A stretch of DNA of 64,000 nt from Ferrimonas balearica (GCF_019802055.1 NZ_JAHVHW010000004.1:620001-684000); one strand, 5' to 3'; numbered from the stretch's first letter, positions 20,817 through 32,693 are shown. Made by a program: numbers and translations. Notes: a model not told the origin generated them from the letters alone.

Positions 20817-23039
20817 TTACTCTGGCTTAAGGTGGCGGTCGAAGAACTGCGCCATCATGGTGTGCCAGTGGACCCGGGTCGCCTCCCCCCGCAGGCTGTG
20901 TTTCTTGCCGGGATAGGTCATCAGGTCGAACTGCTTGCCCCCATCCTGCAGCTGTTTGATCAGTCGGGTGGTGTTGGTGAACAGCACATTGTCATCCGCC
21001 ATGCCGTGATAGATCAGCAGCGGCTTATCCAGCGCCTCGGCGTAGGGAAACACCGACGCCTGCTCGTACGCCTGGGGCACCTTGGCGGGGTGGCCCATAT
21101 AGCGCTCGGTATAGTGGGTGTCGTACAGCAGCCAGTCGGTTACCGGTGCCCCGGAGATGCCAGCAGCAAAGTGATCGCCCGCCTTAAACATCATCATCAG
21201 GCTCAGGTAGCCGCCGTAGCTGTGGCCAAACACACCAATGCGTTCAGCATCCACATAGGGCAATGCGCCCAGGTGTTTCACGCCGGTCACCTGGTCCGCC
21301 ACTTCCGGCGTGCCCATCTTCTGGTACAGCGCCGTTTCAAACGCCTTACCACGGTAGTTGGAGCCCCGATTGTCCACGGTAAACACCACGTAACCCTGCT
21401 GCGCCAGGTACTGGTGGAACGGCTTATCCCAGCTGTTGGTCACCAGCTGGGCATGGGGACCGCCATAGAGATAGACCACGGCGGGATAGCGCTTGTTGGG
21501 ATCGAAACCTGCGGGCTTGTAGAGGCGGTAGTAGAGGCTGTGCCCCTCCGGCGCCCGGATGGAACCGAACTCGGGATTTACCCAGTCACTCAGATAGGGA
21601 AACAGAGGGTGTCCCGGTTCAACTCGGTTCTGCTCCAGCCAGGTCAGCTGTTTGCCTTTGGCATCGTGCAGAGAAACCTGAGGCGGCGTACGGGGGTCAC
21701 TGAAGGTATCGATGTAGCCGGACCCGTCTTTGGCAAAGGTCACACTGTGCATGCCGGGTCGATCGGAGATGCGGCTGATCTTGCCTTCACCATCCAGCCG
21801 TACCCGGTAAAGGTGGCGCTCCAGCGGGGTATCCCGACGGCCGGTGAAATAGACCAGCCCCCGCTCCTCATCCACCGCTTCCAGCTTGTCCACCACCCAG
21901 GTGCCGGAGGTGAGCTGACGCACCCGCTTCCCATCCAGACCATACAGATAGAGGTGCTTGAACCCATCCTGCTCAGACGCCCAGATAAACTGCTTGGCAC
22001 TCTTCAGGAAACGCAGGTCGCTGTGCAGGTTGATCCAGCTGTCACTGCGTTCGGTCAGCAGGGTCCGGGTTTTGTTGCTGGTGACGTCAGTCAGGCGCAG
22101 CGCCAGAGTCTGCTGATCCCGGGATTGCCACTGGTAGCTCAGTTGCGAGGCGTTGGCCCAGCGTACCCGGGGCAGGTAGATGTCCTGCTCCTTGCCCAGA
22201 TCCAGCCAGGTGATCTGCCCATCCGCCAGCCGGACGACGCCCAGCTTCACGGTCACATTGGGGCGGCCAGCCGCAGGATAACGCTGGGTGATCATCTCGA
22301 TGCGATCGGCGTAGATCTCGGAGCGAGTCACCTCATCCACCGGGGATTCATCCACCCGGATAAAGGCGATGTGGGCGTCGTCCGGTGACCACCAGTAGCC
22401 GGTCATCCGGTCCATCTCCTCCTGAGCCACGAACTCCGCCATGCCGTTCTTGATGGCGCCGCCACCGTCGAGGGTGAGTTGGCGCTCTTCGCCACTGCTC
22501 AGATCCACAAGGTAGAGATTCTGGTCACGGATAAAGGAGACGTAACCGCCTTTCGGGGAGACCTTAATGTCGGTCTCAAACGCTTCGGTCTCGGTCAGGC
22601 GGCGGGCCTGGGATTCCCCCAGATCGTAATAGAAGACGTCCCCGGCCAGAGGGAACAGCAGGGCCTGACCATCGTCAGACCAGCGGTACTCCATGATGCC
22701 GCTGCCGTAGATGCGCTGACGCTCGCGGCGCGCTTTCTCCTCGTCGGACAGTTGCTCTTCACCCTGATGCAGTTTGTCGGAGTCCACCAACAGGCGGTTT
22801 TCGCCATCAGCAATGTGGTACTCCCACAGGTCATAGCGGTGTTGGTCCGACTCCCGGCCCTTCAGGTAGGTAACCCGGCTGCCATCCGGTGAGTAGGCCA
22901 GGGCGCGGGGGGTGCTGCCAGCCAGTTTGGGGCTGCCAAAGATCCGCTCGATGGTGAGGGTTTCCGCCTGAGCGGCACCCAGTGCCATCAGGCTGCTGCC
23001 ACACAGGGAAAGCGCCAGTACTTTTTTTAGTATCTTCAT
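20817..23039 (-). CDS. DPP-IV-like S9 family peptidase, exported
   Basis: About 740 aa. The start at ATG 23039 gives a Sec signal peptide (MKILKKVLALSLCGSSLMALGAAQAE). An N-terminal beta-propeller (DPPIV_N; AYSPDGSRVTYLKG, FIRVDESPVDEV) is followed by a C-terminal alpha/beta hydrolase. The catalytic triad is visible: Ser in GVFGHSYGGY, Asp in MADDNVLFTN, His in GKKHSLRG. The propeller EE pair that binds the substrate N-terminus appears in FVAQEEMDRMTGYWW. Role: removal of Xaa-Pro dipeptides from peptides in the periplasm. The gene and its neighbour at 23262 lie between inverted repeats A and B. Confidence 0.92.
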   Translation of the reverse strand: MKILKKVLALSLCGSSLMALGAAQAETLTIERIFGSPKLAGSTPRALAYSPDGSRVTYLKGRESDQHRYDLWEYHIADGENRLLVDSDKLHQGEEQLSDEEKARRERQRIYGSGIMEYRWSDDGQALLFPLAGDVFYYDLGESQARRLTETEAFETDIKVSPKGGYVSFIRDQNLYLVDLSSGEERQLTLDGGGAIKNGMAEFVAQEEMDRMTGYWWSPDDAHIAFIRVDESPVDEVTRSEIYADRIEMITQRYPAAGRPNVTVKLGVVRLADGQITWLDLGKEQDIYLPRVRWANASQLSYQWQSRDQQTLALRLTDVTSNKTRTLLTERSDSWINLHSDLRFLKSAKQFIWASEQDGFKHLYLYGLDGKRVRQLTSGTWVVDKLEAVDEERGLVYFTGRRDTPLERHLYRVRLDGEGKISRISDRPGMHSVTFAKDGSGYIDTFSDPRTPPQVSLHDAKGKQLTWLEQNRVEPGHPLFPYLSDWVNPEFGSIRAPEGHSLYYRLYKPAGFDPNKRYPAVVYLYGGPHAQLVTNSWDKPFHQYLAQQGYVVFTVDNRGSNYRGKAFETALYQKMGTPEVADQVTGVKHLGALPYVDAERIGVFGHSYGGYLSLMMMFKAGDHFAAGISGAPVTDWLLYDTHYTERYMGHPAKVPQAYEQASVFPYAEALDKPLLIYHGMADDNVLFTNTTRLIKQLQDGGKQFDLMTYPGKKHSLRGEATRVHWHTMMAQFFDRHLKPE

Positions 23040-23261
23040 GTTTAACAAAGGCTTGTCCTTGCCTGTCATCCCTAAAGTGGCGCCATTGTAGCAGGGCTGG
23101 CCGGGTCAGACATCCGCAACGCCGGATTAACCTTTACGTAACCGTCCAGCAGAACGTCGCACCCGGGTGCCGTGATCCTGGCCAAAGAGTAACGCGAGAA
23201 GGTTTCCCCCGGTTTTCCCTCTGACGCATACTGAGCACAACACCAACATCACGAGAACACC

Positions 23262-24008
23262 ATGGGCTGGGGCAATTTACTGGGCAAGATGCTGCGCGAT
23301 GGCGTGCTGGAGAAGGGCTTGATCGAGACGGTTAAACCTCAGGTTCAGCCCGCGGTGGATGAGATCCGCACCGCCACCGGACACCTGTTGACGGAGAGCG
23401 GCCTGAAAGGCGCGCCCGACCCGGCAACCCACCCCAAAGAAGCGCTGCAATATCAGCTCAGTGAATTGGTCGCTTGCCTGCTGCAAACCCCACGCAGTCA
23501 GGCCTACTACCTGATGGATGAAATGGTCGGGCTGGTGCCCTCAGTGCTTGCCGCTCACCCCAAACTGGGGGGGCTGTTGGGACTCGCGCAAGCGATGGGT
23601 ATTCAGCTGGGCAGACCCGGATCCGGACAGGGTCAGGCTGCCGTTGGTCTCTCCAGCATGCTGGGGGGAGGCCGAATGGCCCAGACCCTGGCCCGCAGCG
23701 GGCAGGCGATGCTGGATGGGCAGCAGGCCTACGAGGTGCATGCCAGCCAGGCCCGCGACTGGGACAGCCTGACGCCACTGCAGCAACAAGTGGTGGAGCA
23801 GTGCAGTCTGCTGGCGGCTCTGCTGGAGAGCACCCCGGAGCAGGAGGGCGCCCAGCGCAGTGCCCACCGGCGGGCTATTGAAGACGCCATCAATGTCCTG
23901 GAGAACGTGCTCAACCGGCAGGATGACGCGCTGTTTGAGGGGCTGGGCAGTGAGCACCGCAGCCGCCTGGCAGCCCTGATAGGCCAGCCGATGACGAGGC
24001 ATTCGTAG
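23262..24008 (+). CDS. Hypothetical protein, helical
   Basis: 248 aa, no family recognised. No signal peptide or membrane segment. Alternating helical stretches with a Gly-rich middle (GRPGSGQGQ, SMLGGGRM) and Glu/Gln-rich C-terminal helices (LTPLQQQVVEQCSLLAALLES). The start ATG 23262 has only a weak ribosome site (ACGAGAA). It is divergent from the peptidase gene and followed by repeat copy B. Codon use looks like the neighbours, so it is probably a real cytoplasmic protein of unknown function. Confidence 0.6.
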   Translation: MGWGNLLGKMLRDGVLEKGLIETVKPQVQPAVDEIRTATGHLLTESGLKGAPDPATHPKEALQYQLSELVACLLQTPRSQAYYLMDEMVGLVPSVLAAHPKLGGLLGLAQAMGIQLGRPGSGQGQAAVGLSSMLGGGRMAQTLARSGQAMLDGQQAYEVHASQARDWDSLTPLQQQVVEQCSLLAALLESTPEQEGAQRSAHRRAIEDAINVLENVLNRQDDALFEGLGSEHRSRLAALIGQPMTRHS

Positions 24009-24089
24009 ACTTTTCCATTTTCTAATGAGGTTTGCTGATTTTGGGGATGCCACCGGCAAGTGACTGTAGAGGACCCATTAACCCCCTTT

Positions 24090-24477
24090 GCCAGGAGCGG
24101 CCCGGCGGCCGCCAGAAGGGCTATCGCCCCTCTGGACTCCCCTATGCCTCCGGCGCGGCGAATGCCCCTCTCTCCCTCTCCTTCTCATTTCAGCTCTGGC
24201 CAGACTCGTTTTTGGAAAGGGCTATCCATACCCTTTCCAAAAAGCCGGCTCCGCCCTCCATGGCTCCGCGTTCACGCCTATCGGCGTTCACCCATGCTCG
24301 GCTGGCCACTCGGGCCTTTTTCACTGCGCAGTCCCTGCTCCGTTCAAAAGCCCGGCTACGCCATCCTTGGCTTCGCGTTCGTGCCTATCGGCTCTCACCC
24401 CTGGCCCTCGGCTTCATATCCAGTCGCTCCCGCTCGGCGCCGCGAGTCGGCGTAGGTGGACGGCTATCGCCGTGAAA
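24090..24477 (+). repeat. Long intergenic repeat, copy B
   Basis: Inverted counterpart of copy A (20338-20715), matching from about GCCCCTCTGGA (24126) to GGCTATCGCCGTGA (24475), with weaker similarity before that. It includes the hairpin TTTTTGGAAAGGG...CCCTTTCCAAAAA (24209-24243). Two internal units start near 24240 and 24346 and share GCCGGCT, TGGCT, CGCGTTC and GCCTATCGG blocks. The rest of the 24009-24605 gap holds no gene that I can support. Confidence 0.85.
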
Positions 24478-24605
24478 GCTCAGTGCACAGCATCAAACTG
24501 AGTCGATTCGCTACTTTTTGAGGACCTGCTTTTAGGTGCCATTGAGACACCTAGCACTTCGGAAAATGGACGCCCTTACCTCTGACAGGCAACAGCTTTA
24601 GGCTG

Positions 24606-24639
24606 AAAAAAAACGCCACCCTAAGGTGGCGTTTTTTTC
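24606..24639. terminator. Intrinsic terminator
   Basis: AAACGCCACC pairs with GGTGGCGTTT (24611-24620 with 24625-24634), with A and T tracts on either side. It ends the lipoprotein gene (-). Confidence 0.85.
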
Positions 24640-24641
24640 TG

Positions 24642-25832
24642 TCAGTTGGCTTTCACCGCCATCCGTTTGCCCAGCCAGACGCCAAGGCCCAGTGGGGCGA
24701 AGAAGATCACCAGAACAAACAGGACAAAGTAGAGGATCAGGCTCTTCAGGGTTGTGGTCAGTTGCTGGAACGCCTTCTCCACCGCCTGTTGGGCGATATG
24801 GTCCAGGTCCGCCGCGGCGGCGGCCCGCTCCCGGGTCACCATCTCCTCCAACGCCTGACGTTCAGCGCGAACCATCAGCACCAGCGCTTCCCGCTCCACA
24901 GAGAGCTGAGCCAGCTTGTCGTTGCTCATCTCGTCGAGGCGTTCTACCAGCGGCATCAGTTCCCGGTTCATGTCCTCCGCCAGAGTCCGCATCATCTCCG
25001 GCGACTGGGCCATCAACCGCTGGAACTGTCGGGAGGTGGCACTGATCTCCACCAGGGTTTTCTGCACCTCATCGGCATTGATATTGGCGTGCAGCGCATA
25101 CAACTGCGCTTTCCACCCCAGGATCTTCGGCGTCTGCTCGGTCATCATCGCCATCCGGTCGGAGATGTCGCTCATCACCTCCGGCACGGTACCGAAAGTG
25201 GTGATCGCTTCCAGTTCGCTGATGCCACGGAACGCCAGCCAGTCATTAAAGGCACTGGTGCGGGGGAAACTCAGGTCCACGATGGGGTTAGCGGCCACGT
25301 AGTCGGCAATAAACTGACGATGAGACGCAAAGTCAGAGCGGCTCAGAAACCCTTTGCTGGTGGACTCAAACTCCTCAGCCAGAGCGTGGCTGGCTGCCAC
25401 TGCCACGAATTGATAAGGCCCGAACAGATCGGCCCCGTCACCGCCATCAAAGAACGCCGCCATCTGTCCGGTCAGTGCCCAGGTGTCCACCATAGAAGCG
25501 ATGGGCGAGGCCTGGAAAATGCTGCGCTGAAGCGCCTGTTCCGCACCAATCTTCCACATCAGGGCATGGCTCTCGATCAGGATGTTCACCGGCCGCCCTT
25601 CCCGCTCGGCCGCCTCCCGCTCCATCGCCACCATTCGGTCTGCCGCAAGCTCAACGCCACTATAAAAGACCGTGGAGAAATCCCGGCTGAACACCCGCAT
25701 GTTGAGCTGCTCCTGGGGCAGCGGCTCAATGCCGCTCTCCAGTTTGATCTCCAGCAGGGAGCAGCCTGAAGAGGCGATCACCAACAGTCCTACCATCAGC
25801 ATTCGCCACGCGTTTCTCATCATATTACTCAT
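24642..25832 (-). CDS. Lipoprotein with coiled coil and C-terminal membrane helix
   Basis: About 396 aa. The frame is open to 26000, but MSNMMRNAWRMLMVGLLVIASSGC (start 25832 or 25823) is a clear lipoprotein signal, so the upstream residues are rejected. The mature protein is mostly helical, with a charged coiled coil (ERLDEMSNDKLAQLSVERE... and ERQALEEMVTRERAAAAADL). It ends in a strong hydrophobic helix (LILYFVLFVLVIFFAPLGLGVWLG) and a basic tail. A lipid anchor at one end and a membrane helix at the other is unusual. No family recognised. Divergent from the LpxR-like gene. Confidence 0.6.
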   Translation of the reverse strand: MSNMMRNAWRMLMVGLLVIASSGCSLLEIKLESGIEPLPQEQLNMRVFSRDFSTVFYSGVELAADRMVAMEREAAEREGRPVNILIESHALMWKIGAEQALQRSIFQASPIASMVDTWALTGQMAAFFDGGDGADLFGPYQFVAVAASHALAEEFESTSKGFLSRSDFASHRQFIADYVAANPIVDLSFPRTSAFNDWLAFRGISELEAITTFGTVPEVMSDISDRMAMMTEQTPKILGWKAQLYALHANINADEVQKTLVEISATSRQFQRLMAQSPEMMRTLAEDMNRELMPLVERLDEMSNDKLAQLSVEREALVLMVRAERQALEEMVTRERAAAAADLDHIAQQAVEKAFQQLTTTLKSLILYFVLFVLVIFFAPLGLGVWLGKRMAVKAN

Positions 25833-26131
25833 CCACTTCAATGGGTCAGGCGCCAGCGACAATGCCGGACAGAAAAGGGGGAGTATTGTCTTCGCTGTGG
25901 CAGCGCTCGCCAGTGACCTGGATCGCAGCTTGAGGAATTTTCCACCATAGAAGTGCGTGAAATTTGAGCAGGTTGCGCCGTTTTCTGCAAACCGGGTCAT
26001 GGTCAGCTTCCTCCCGCTTCCGGGTCTTTTGAGTTAGAGCCCAACAAACCGCGAGAGTTTGATTCTCGGTCGAGACTGGGCAATCGCCAGCCCCAAACAA
26101 AGCTGTTAAGTTGGCCCCGGGAGGAACCTCA

Positions 26132-27112
26132 ATGAAGTCTCTGTTCACCACCCTGCTGGCACTGGCCGCGGCTCCGGCCCTGGCGTACAACGCTTCTACC
26201 CTGTCATTCGGGATCGACAATGACGGGGCGGTTGGCAGTGACCGGGACTATTCCAGCGGGTTGTTCCTGGGCTATCACAGCCCCCACTACGCTCTGCAAC
26301 AGGCCCCCGACTGGATGGCAACGATGGCGGATTTTCTGCCCGGCAGTGATCGTCAGAGCGTGGCCACCTCCCTTCGGCTGGGGCAGCAGATGTGGACGCC
26401 GGAACACATCGAAGAACCCCTGCCGCCTCCGGGAGAGCGTCCCTACGCGGGCTTGCTGTTTCTGGAGGGCGGGTTGTCGCGCTATGCGGAGGATCGCGCC
26501 GACCGATACCAACTGCTGTTTGGCACTGTCGGCCCCAATGCCCTGGCGGAGCAGGGGCAACGCTTTATCCACTTTCTGATCGGTTCCGATGAACCCATGG
26601 GTTGGGATTCGCAGATTGAGAACCAACTGGTGTTCAACCTGGATTACCGGGGGGATCGACGTCTGGCACAGAGTCCGGGAGACTGGGGCCGCACGCCGGA
26701 GATCAGCGTCATCGGCCGGGCACGGGCTGGCAACTTCCAGAGTGAGGCTGCCATGGGCGCCATGTTTCGCTGGGGGGAGGGACTGGGAAGCAGCTTTGCC
26801 AGCGCCGGTTTCCAGCCGGGCCAGTTGGTGGACCCGGGCGCTCTGGCGGGCAGTGCAAAAGGGCAGTTTCTCTTTACCGGCCTGGAGGCGCGCTACCGCT
26901 TCAATGACATCACCATTGAGGGCAGCCGCCCACCGGACGTGCCCGACACCACGATCGAGCCGTTACAGGCCAGCCTGGTACTGGGCTATGTTTTCTACCG
27001 TCCCCGCTGGGGGGCAAGCGTCACCTTTGAAGCCCACAGCCGCGCCTACCGGGAGGCGGACCACAATGTGGATGGCTATGGCTCTGTCACCCTGTTCTGG
27101 CGCTTTCCCTGA
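26132..27112 (+). CDS. LpxR-like lipid A deacylase family (DUF2219) outer-membrane protein
   Basis: 326 aa from ATG 26132, with GGGAGG upstream and a signal peptide MKSLFTTLLALAAAPALA. The N-terminal LSFGIDNDGAVGSDRDYSSGLFLGY is the DUF2219/LpxR signature, where Asn and Asp residues near the N-terminus form part of the active site. The protein closes with an aromatic outer-membrane ending (SVTLFWRFP). LpxR removes the 3'-acyloxyacyl chain from lipid A. The activity of this homologue is inferred only. Convergent with the DUF3943 gene, 6 bp apart. Confidence 0.8.
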   Translation: MKSLFTTLLALAAAPALAYNASTLSFGIDNDGAVGSDRDYSSGLFLGYHSPHYALQQAPDWMATMADFLPGSDRQSVATSLRLGQQMWTPEHIEEPLPPPGERPYAGLLFLEGGLSRYAEDRADRYQLLFGTVGPNALAEQGQRFIHFLIGSDEPMGWDSQIENQLVFNLDYRGDRRLAQSPGDWGRTPEISVIGRARAGNFQSEAAMGAMFRWGEGLGSSFASAGFQPGQLVDPGALAGSAKGQFLFTGLEARYRFNDITIEGSRPPDVPDTTIEPLQASLVLGYVFYRPRWGASVTFEAHSRAYREADHNVDGYGSVTLFWRFP

Positions 27113-27118
27113 GCGCCG

Positions 27119-28453
27119 CTACAGCGCCCGTTCGCCCTTGCCGAAGCGGTAAACCAACTGCCCGCTCACCAGGTCATCATTGGTGTGGAAGCGGCCGCTG
27201 TAGTAGTGACGCCAATCCAGCTGCACCGCCCAGTTGGGGCTCAGACGATAGTGCAGGCCCCCGCCCCCGTTAACCTGGAAGGTTTTGCGATCGCGATCCT
27301 GGTCCCTAAGCGCCTCGCCGATCCCCAGAGTGACATAGGGGCGAAGATCAGCCTGGCTGTTGAAGTAGTACTGGCCATCCAGGCTGTAGTTTTCGTAGGT
27401 CAGGGTTTCGCCGGTCTGCCCGTCCGTCAGTTCCGTGCGGGCGTAACTTAATCGGGCGGAGAAGGCGCGGGTGAAGTAAACCCCAAGGCTGATCACCGGG
27501 GTCCATTCGTTACTCACCTGCCACTTGTCGTCCAGGTTCAGGTAACCCCCACCGATCGTGATCCCCACCATGCCAAAGTCCACCGGATCGGTGGCGTGGC
27601 GAACCCCACTGCTGCGTTGCACCTGGCTGACCCCCGGGCTTGCTTCCCCACCACCAAAGGCGTAGCGCAGATTCACCTGGAACTGAGTATCCACCCGGCC
27701 ATTGGTCATCGGCACCTCCTGCACGCCGAAGTAACCGGTGCCCGCTTTGATCAGGTCTTTGCCAAACAGCCGGTTGACGCCACGGCCAATGCTGTCCACT
27801 GGGTCAAGGAAGAACAGCGCGGTGCTGCCCCACCCTTCAGAGCCCCAGACGGTACCGCCCCGCTCGATGATCTCCCGCTCCTTATTAAAGGCCCATTCGC
27901 CATACACCCAACCCAGCACCGGCGTTACCACCAGATCCTGAATCGAGGGCACCTCGGCAAATGCTTCAATCCCGTATTCCCAGTAGAAGGTGGACATCAG
28001 GAAGGAGTAAACGAAGGCGTCCCATTGGCGGTAGCCGGACTTGCGCGCCACCTGGTAGTAGACGCCACCAAAATAGGGATGGCCGAGGTAGTTGATGTAC
28101 CAGACATCCCGGTCCCATACCGGCCCTTCGCGGACGTTATCCCACCACTTCTCAAGCAGGCGATCGTCGCTCTTATCCCAATTGGTAAAGTCGCTGGGCA
28201 ACAGGGCCAGAAAACCGGCGACACCCACGCCGTACCAGGCCACGGACTTAGTCTGGGACCACACCCGCTCCGCATCCTCGCCATGGGGCGCGGAGAACAG
28301 CGACACCGCATAAGGGTCGGCGTATACGCTCGCCTCAATCGCCTTGTCTTCCCAGCTCGTGTTAGTAAAAGCGGGACGAACAATCTCAGCCTCTTCCGCC
28401 CAAACCGTGCCTGCCACCAAAAGCAGTGCCAACGCCAATCCCGTCGTTTTCAT
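27119..28453 (-). CDS. DUF3943 domain outer-membrane protein
   Basis: 444 aa with a signal peptide (MKTTGLALALLLVAGTVWAEE) and GGAG 7 nt before ATG. The N-terminal half contains the DUF3943 signature (YINYLGHPYFGGVYYQVARKSGY, WEYGIEAFAEVPSIQDL). The C-terminal half (from about residue 270) alternates strands as in a beta-barrel (GITIGGGYLNL, YSLDGQYYFNS, NWAVQLDWRHYYSG) and ends LVYRFGKGERAL. No biochemical function is known for the family. It may be an outer-membrane protein with a membrane-associated N-domain. Confidence 0.75.
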   Translation of the reverse strand: MKTTGLALALLLVAGTVWAEEAEIVRPAFTNTSWEDKAIEASVYADPYAVSLFSAPHGEDAERVWSQTKSVAWYGVGVAGFLALLPSDFTNWDKSDDRLLEKWWDNVREGPVWDRDVWYINYLGHPYFGGVYYQVARKSGYRQWDAFVYSFLMSTFYWEYGIEAFAEVPSIQDLVVTPVLGWVYGEWAFNKEREIIERGGTVWGSEGWGSTALFFLDPVDSIGRGVNRLFGKDLIKAGTGYFGVQEVPMTNGRVDTQFQVNLRYAFGGGEASPGVSQVQRSSGVRHATDPVDFGMVGITIGGGYLNLDDKWQVSNEWTPVISLGVYFTRAFSARLSYARTELTDGQTGETLTYENYSLDGQYYFNSQADLRPYVTLGIGEALRDQDRDRKTFQVNGGGGLHYRLSPNWAVQLDWRHYYSGRFHTNDDLVSGQLVYRFGKGERAL

Positions 28454-28678
28454 CCGTCGACTCCAATCCCTAAATCCCTGTCCCGTGGACCAAACCGCCC
28501 ACCTCAGCCCAGTTCTAAATTTACATTAATATCCAGAAGACAGTGAGTTATCGCTCCATCTTCGAAGAAAAATTGCCTTTGCGAATGATTCACCACCCCT
28601 TCCACTCAACGGTCCGCTCCGCACAGGCCCCCTTCGACTGCTAGCCTTGGAGGGTTGAGTCTGTGCGAGGAGCCCGCC

Positions 28679-30142
28679 ATGCGGTACGACAGCATCCTAG
28701 GCACCATCGGCAATACCCCATCGGTGCGCATCAACAATATCGACACCCACGGCACCAACCTTTTCGTCAAGATTGAAGCCTTCAACCCCATGGGCTCGGT
28801 CAAGGACCGCCTGGCGCTTGGCGTTATCGAAGACGCCGAAGCCCGGGGCGAACTGAAGCCGGGACAAACCGTGGTGGAAGCCACCAGTGGCAATACCGGC
28901 ATCGGTCTGGCGATGGTGTGCGCGCAGAAGGGGTATCCCCTGGTCGTCACCATGGCGGAAAACTTCTCCGTAGAGCGGCGCAAACTGATGCGCTTTCTTG
29001 GTGCCAGGGTGGTGTTAACTCCGGCCCACGAGAAGGGCTCCGGAATGGTGGCCAAAGCGGCAGAGTTGGCCAAGGCCCACGGATGGTGGCAATCCCGCCA
29101 GTTCGAGAACCCTGCCAACGCCGCCATCCATGAACGCACCACCGCGGTGGAGATCCTCCGGGACTTTGAAGACCTCTCACTGGACTATTGGGTCACCGGC
29201 TTTGGTACCGCCGGTACCCTGAACGGCGTCTCCAGGGTGCTGAAGGTGAAGAGCCCCCACACCAAAATCATGGTGTGCGAACCGGATAACGCCCCGATCC
29301 TGGCCAGTGGCCTGGCCCAGCCCCACAACGCCAGCCATCCCAGTTTCCGCCCTCATCTGATGCAGGGCTGGTCCCCGGACTTTATTCCGCAATTGGCCCA
29401 GCAGGTACTGGATGGTGCCCGCATCGATCACTACCTGCCGATTGATGGCAATGAGGCTCTTCAATGTTGCGCCGATCTGGCGCAGAAGGAGGGGATCTTT
29501 GTCGGCATCTCAGCAGGGGCCACCTTTGCCGGCGCTCTGGCGGTTGCCCGGGATGCCCCGGCAGGCAGCACCATTCTCTGCATGCTGCCGGACACCGGCG
29601 AGCGCTACCTCTCCACGCCGCTGTTTGCCGAGGTGCCGGAGCAGATGACGGAGGAGGAGATGGCGATCTCCCGCTCCACCCCGGGTTACCGCTTTGACGC
29701 CAGCCATGCTGCGCCCCCCCCGACTCAGGATGCGCCGCAACCACTGGACGAGGCAGCGGTGGAGGAGGTCAGCGCGCTGCTGTCCGATGCTCAGCACCCG
29801 GTGGTGATGTTCGCGCTGGAGTGGTGTGAATTCTGCTGGTCGGTGCGCAAGGTGTTTAAGCAGTACGGCATTGAGTACCGCTCGGTAGACCTGGACTCCG
29901 TGGCGTATCAAAGCGACAACCGGGGCGGCAAGATCCGGGCGGTGCTGAAGGACAAAACCGGCTGGAACACCCTGCCCCAGATCTTTATCCAGGGCGAGTT
30001 TATCGGCGGTTGTACCGACCTGTTCGATCAGATCCGCGATGGCAGCCTGGCCGAACGGCTGAAACAGGGAGGGATCCCGTTCGATCAAACCGTTGATGCC
30101 GACCCCTACAAGCAGCTGCCCAGTTGGCTGCATCCTCGCTGA
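28679..30142 (+). CDS. Cysteine synthase-glutaredoxin fusion protein
   Basis: 487 aa from ATG 28679, with GAGGAG 6 nt upstream. Residues 1-320 are a fold-type II PLP enzyme of the cysteine synthase/CBS family: TIGNTPSVRI, PLP lysine Lys42 in NPMGSVKDR, phosphate loop EATSGNTGIG, and GISAGATFAG. After a linker, residues about 370-487 form a glutaredoxin with CEFC at 383-386, a TLPQIFIQGEFIGGCTDL substrate-binding segment and the cis-Pro. Predicted chemistry: O-acetylserine (or related) sulfhydrylation coupled to thiol handling. No cys regulon partners adjoin. A terminator follows. Confidence 0.88.
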   Translation: MRYDSILGTIGNTPSVRINNIDTHGTNLFVKIEAFNPMGSVKDRLALGVIEDAEARGELKPGQTVVEATSGNTGIGLAMVCAQKGYPLVVTMAENFSVERRKLMRFLGARVVLTPAHEKGSGMVAKAAELAKAHGWWQSRQFENPANAAIHERTTAVEILRDFEDLSLDYWVTGFGTAGTLNGVSRVLKVKSPHTKIMVCEPDNAPILASGLAQPHNASHPSFRPHLMQGWSPDFIPQLAQQVLDGARIDHYLPIDGNEALQCCADLAQKEGIFVGISAGATFAGALAVARDAPAGSTILCMLPDTGERYLSTPLFAEVPEQMTEEEMAISRSTPGYRFDASHAAPPPTQDAPQPLDEAAVEEVSALLSDAQHPVVMFALEWCEFCWSVRKVFKQYGIEYRSVDLDSVAYQSDNRGGKIRAVLKDKTGWNTLPQIFIQGEFIGGCTDLFDQIRDGSLAERLKQGGIPFDQTVDADPYKQLPSWLHPR

Positions 30143-30184
30143 GGGGACTGTCACCACTCGACAACCTGCCCACCGCGGTTAACC

Positions 30185-30206
30185 GGCCCCCGGCAAGGGG
30201 GCCTTT
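30185..30206 (+). terminator. Intrinsic terminator after the fusion gene
   Basis: GGCCCCC pairs with GGGGGCC (30185-30191 with 30197-30203), followed by TTT only. The remaining upstream region of katG to 30457 contains no gene and no operator that I can name. Confidence 0.6.
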
Positions 30207-30343
30207 GCCCTGTCTCACCCCAACCTGATGAGAAGTAGGACACTTTTGCGACAACCCCATCGTGAGACCGCTCACGCCACAGCCACTTGCGCGAACGTCC
30301 TCACGCTCTGGCCACTTTTATTGATCCAGAGCGGGCTTGTTAA

Positions 30344-32647
<2,304 letters not shown>

Positions 32648-32663
32648 GCGCTCCAACAGATGC

Positions 32664-32693
32664 AAAAGCCCACCGCATGCGGTGGGCTTTTTT
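32664..32693 (+). terminator. Intrinsic terminator of katG
   Basis: AGCCCACCGC pairs with GCGGTGGGCT (32667-32676 with 32679-32688), followed by TTTTT. An A-tract on the left could also serve gnd on the minus strand. Confidence 0.85.
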
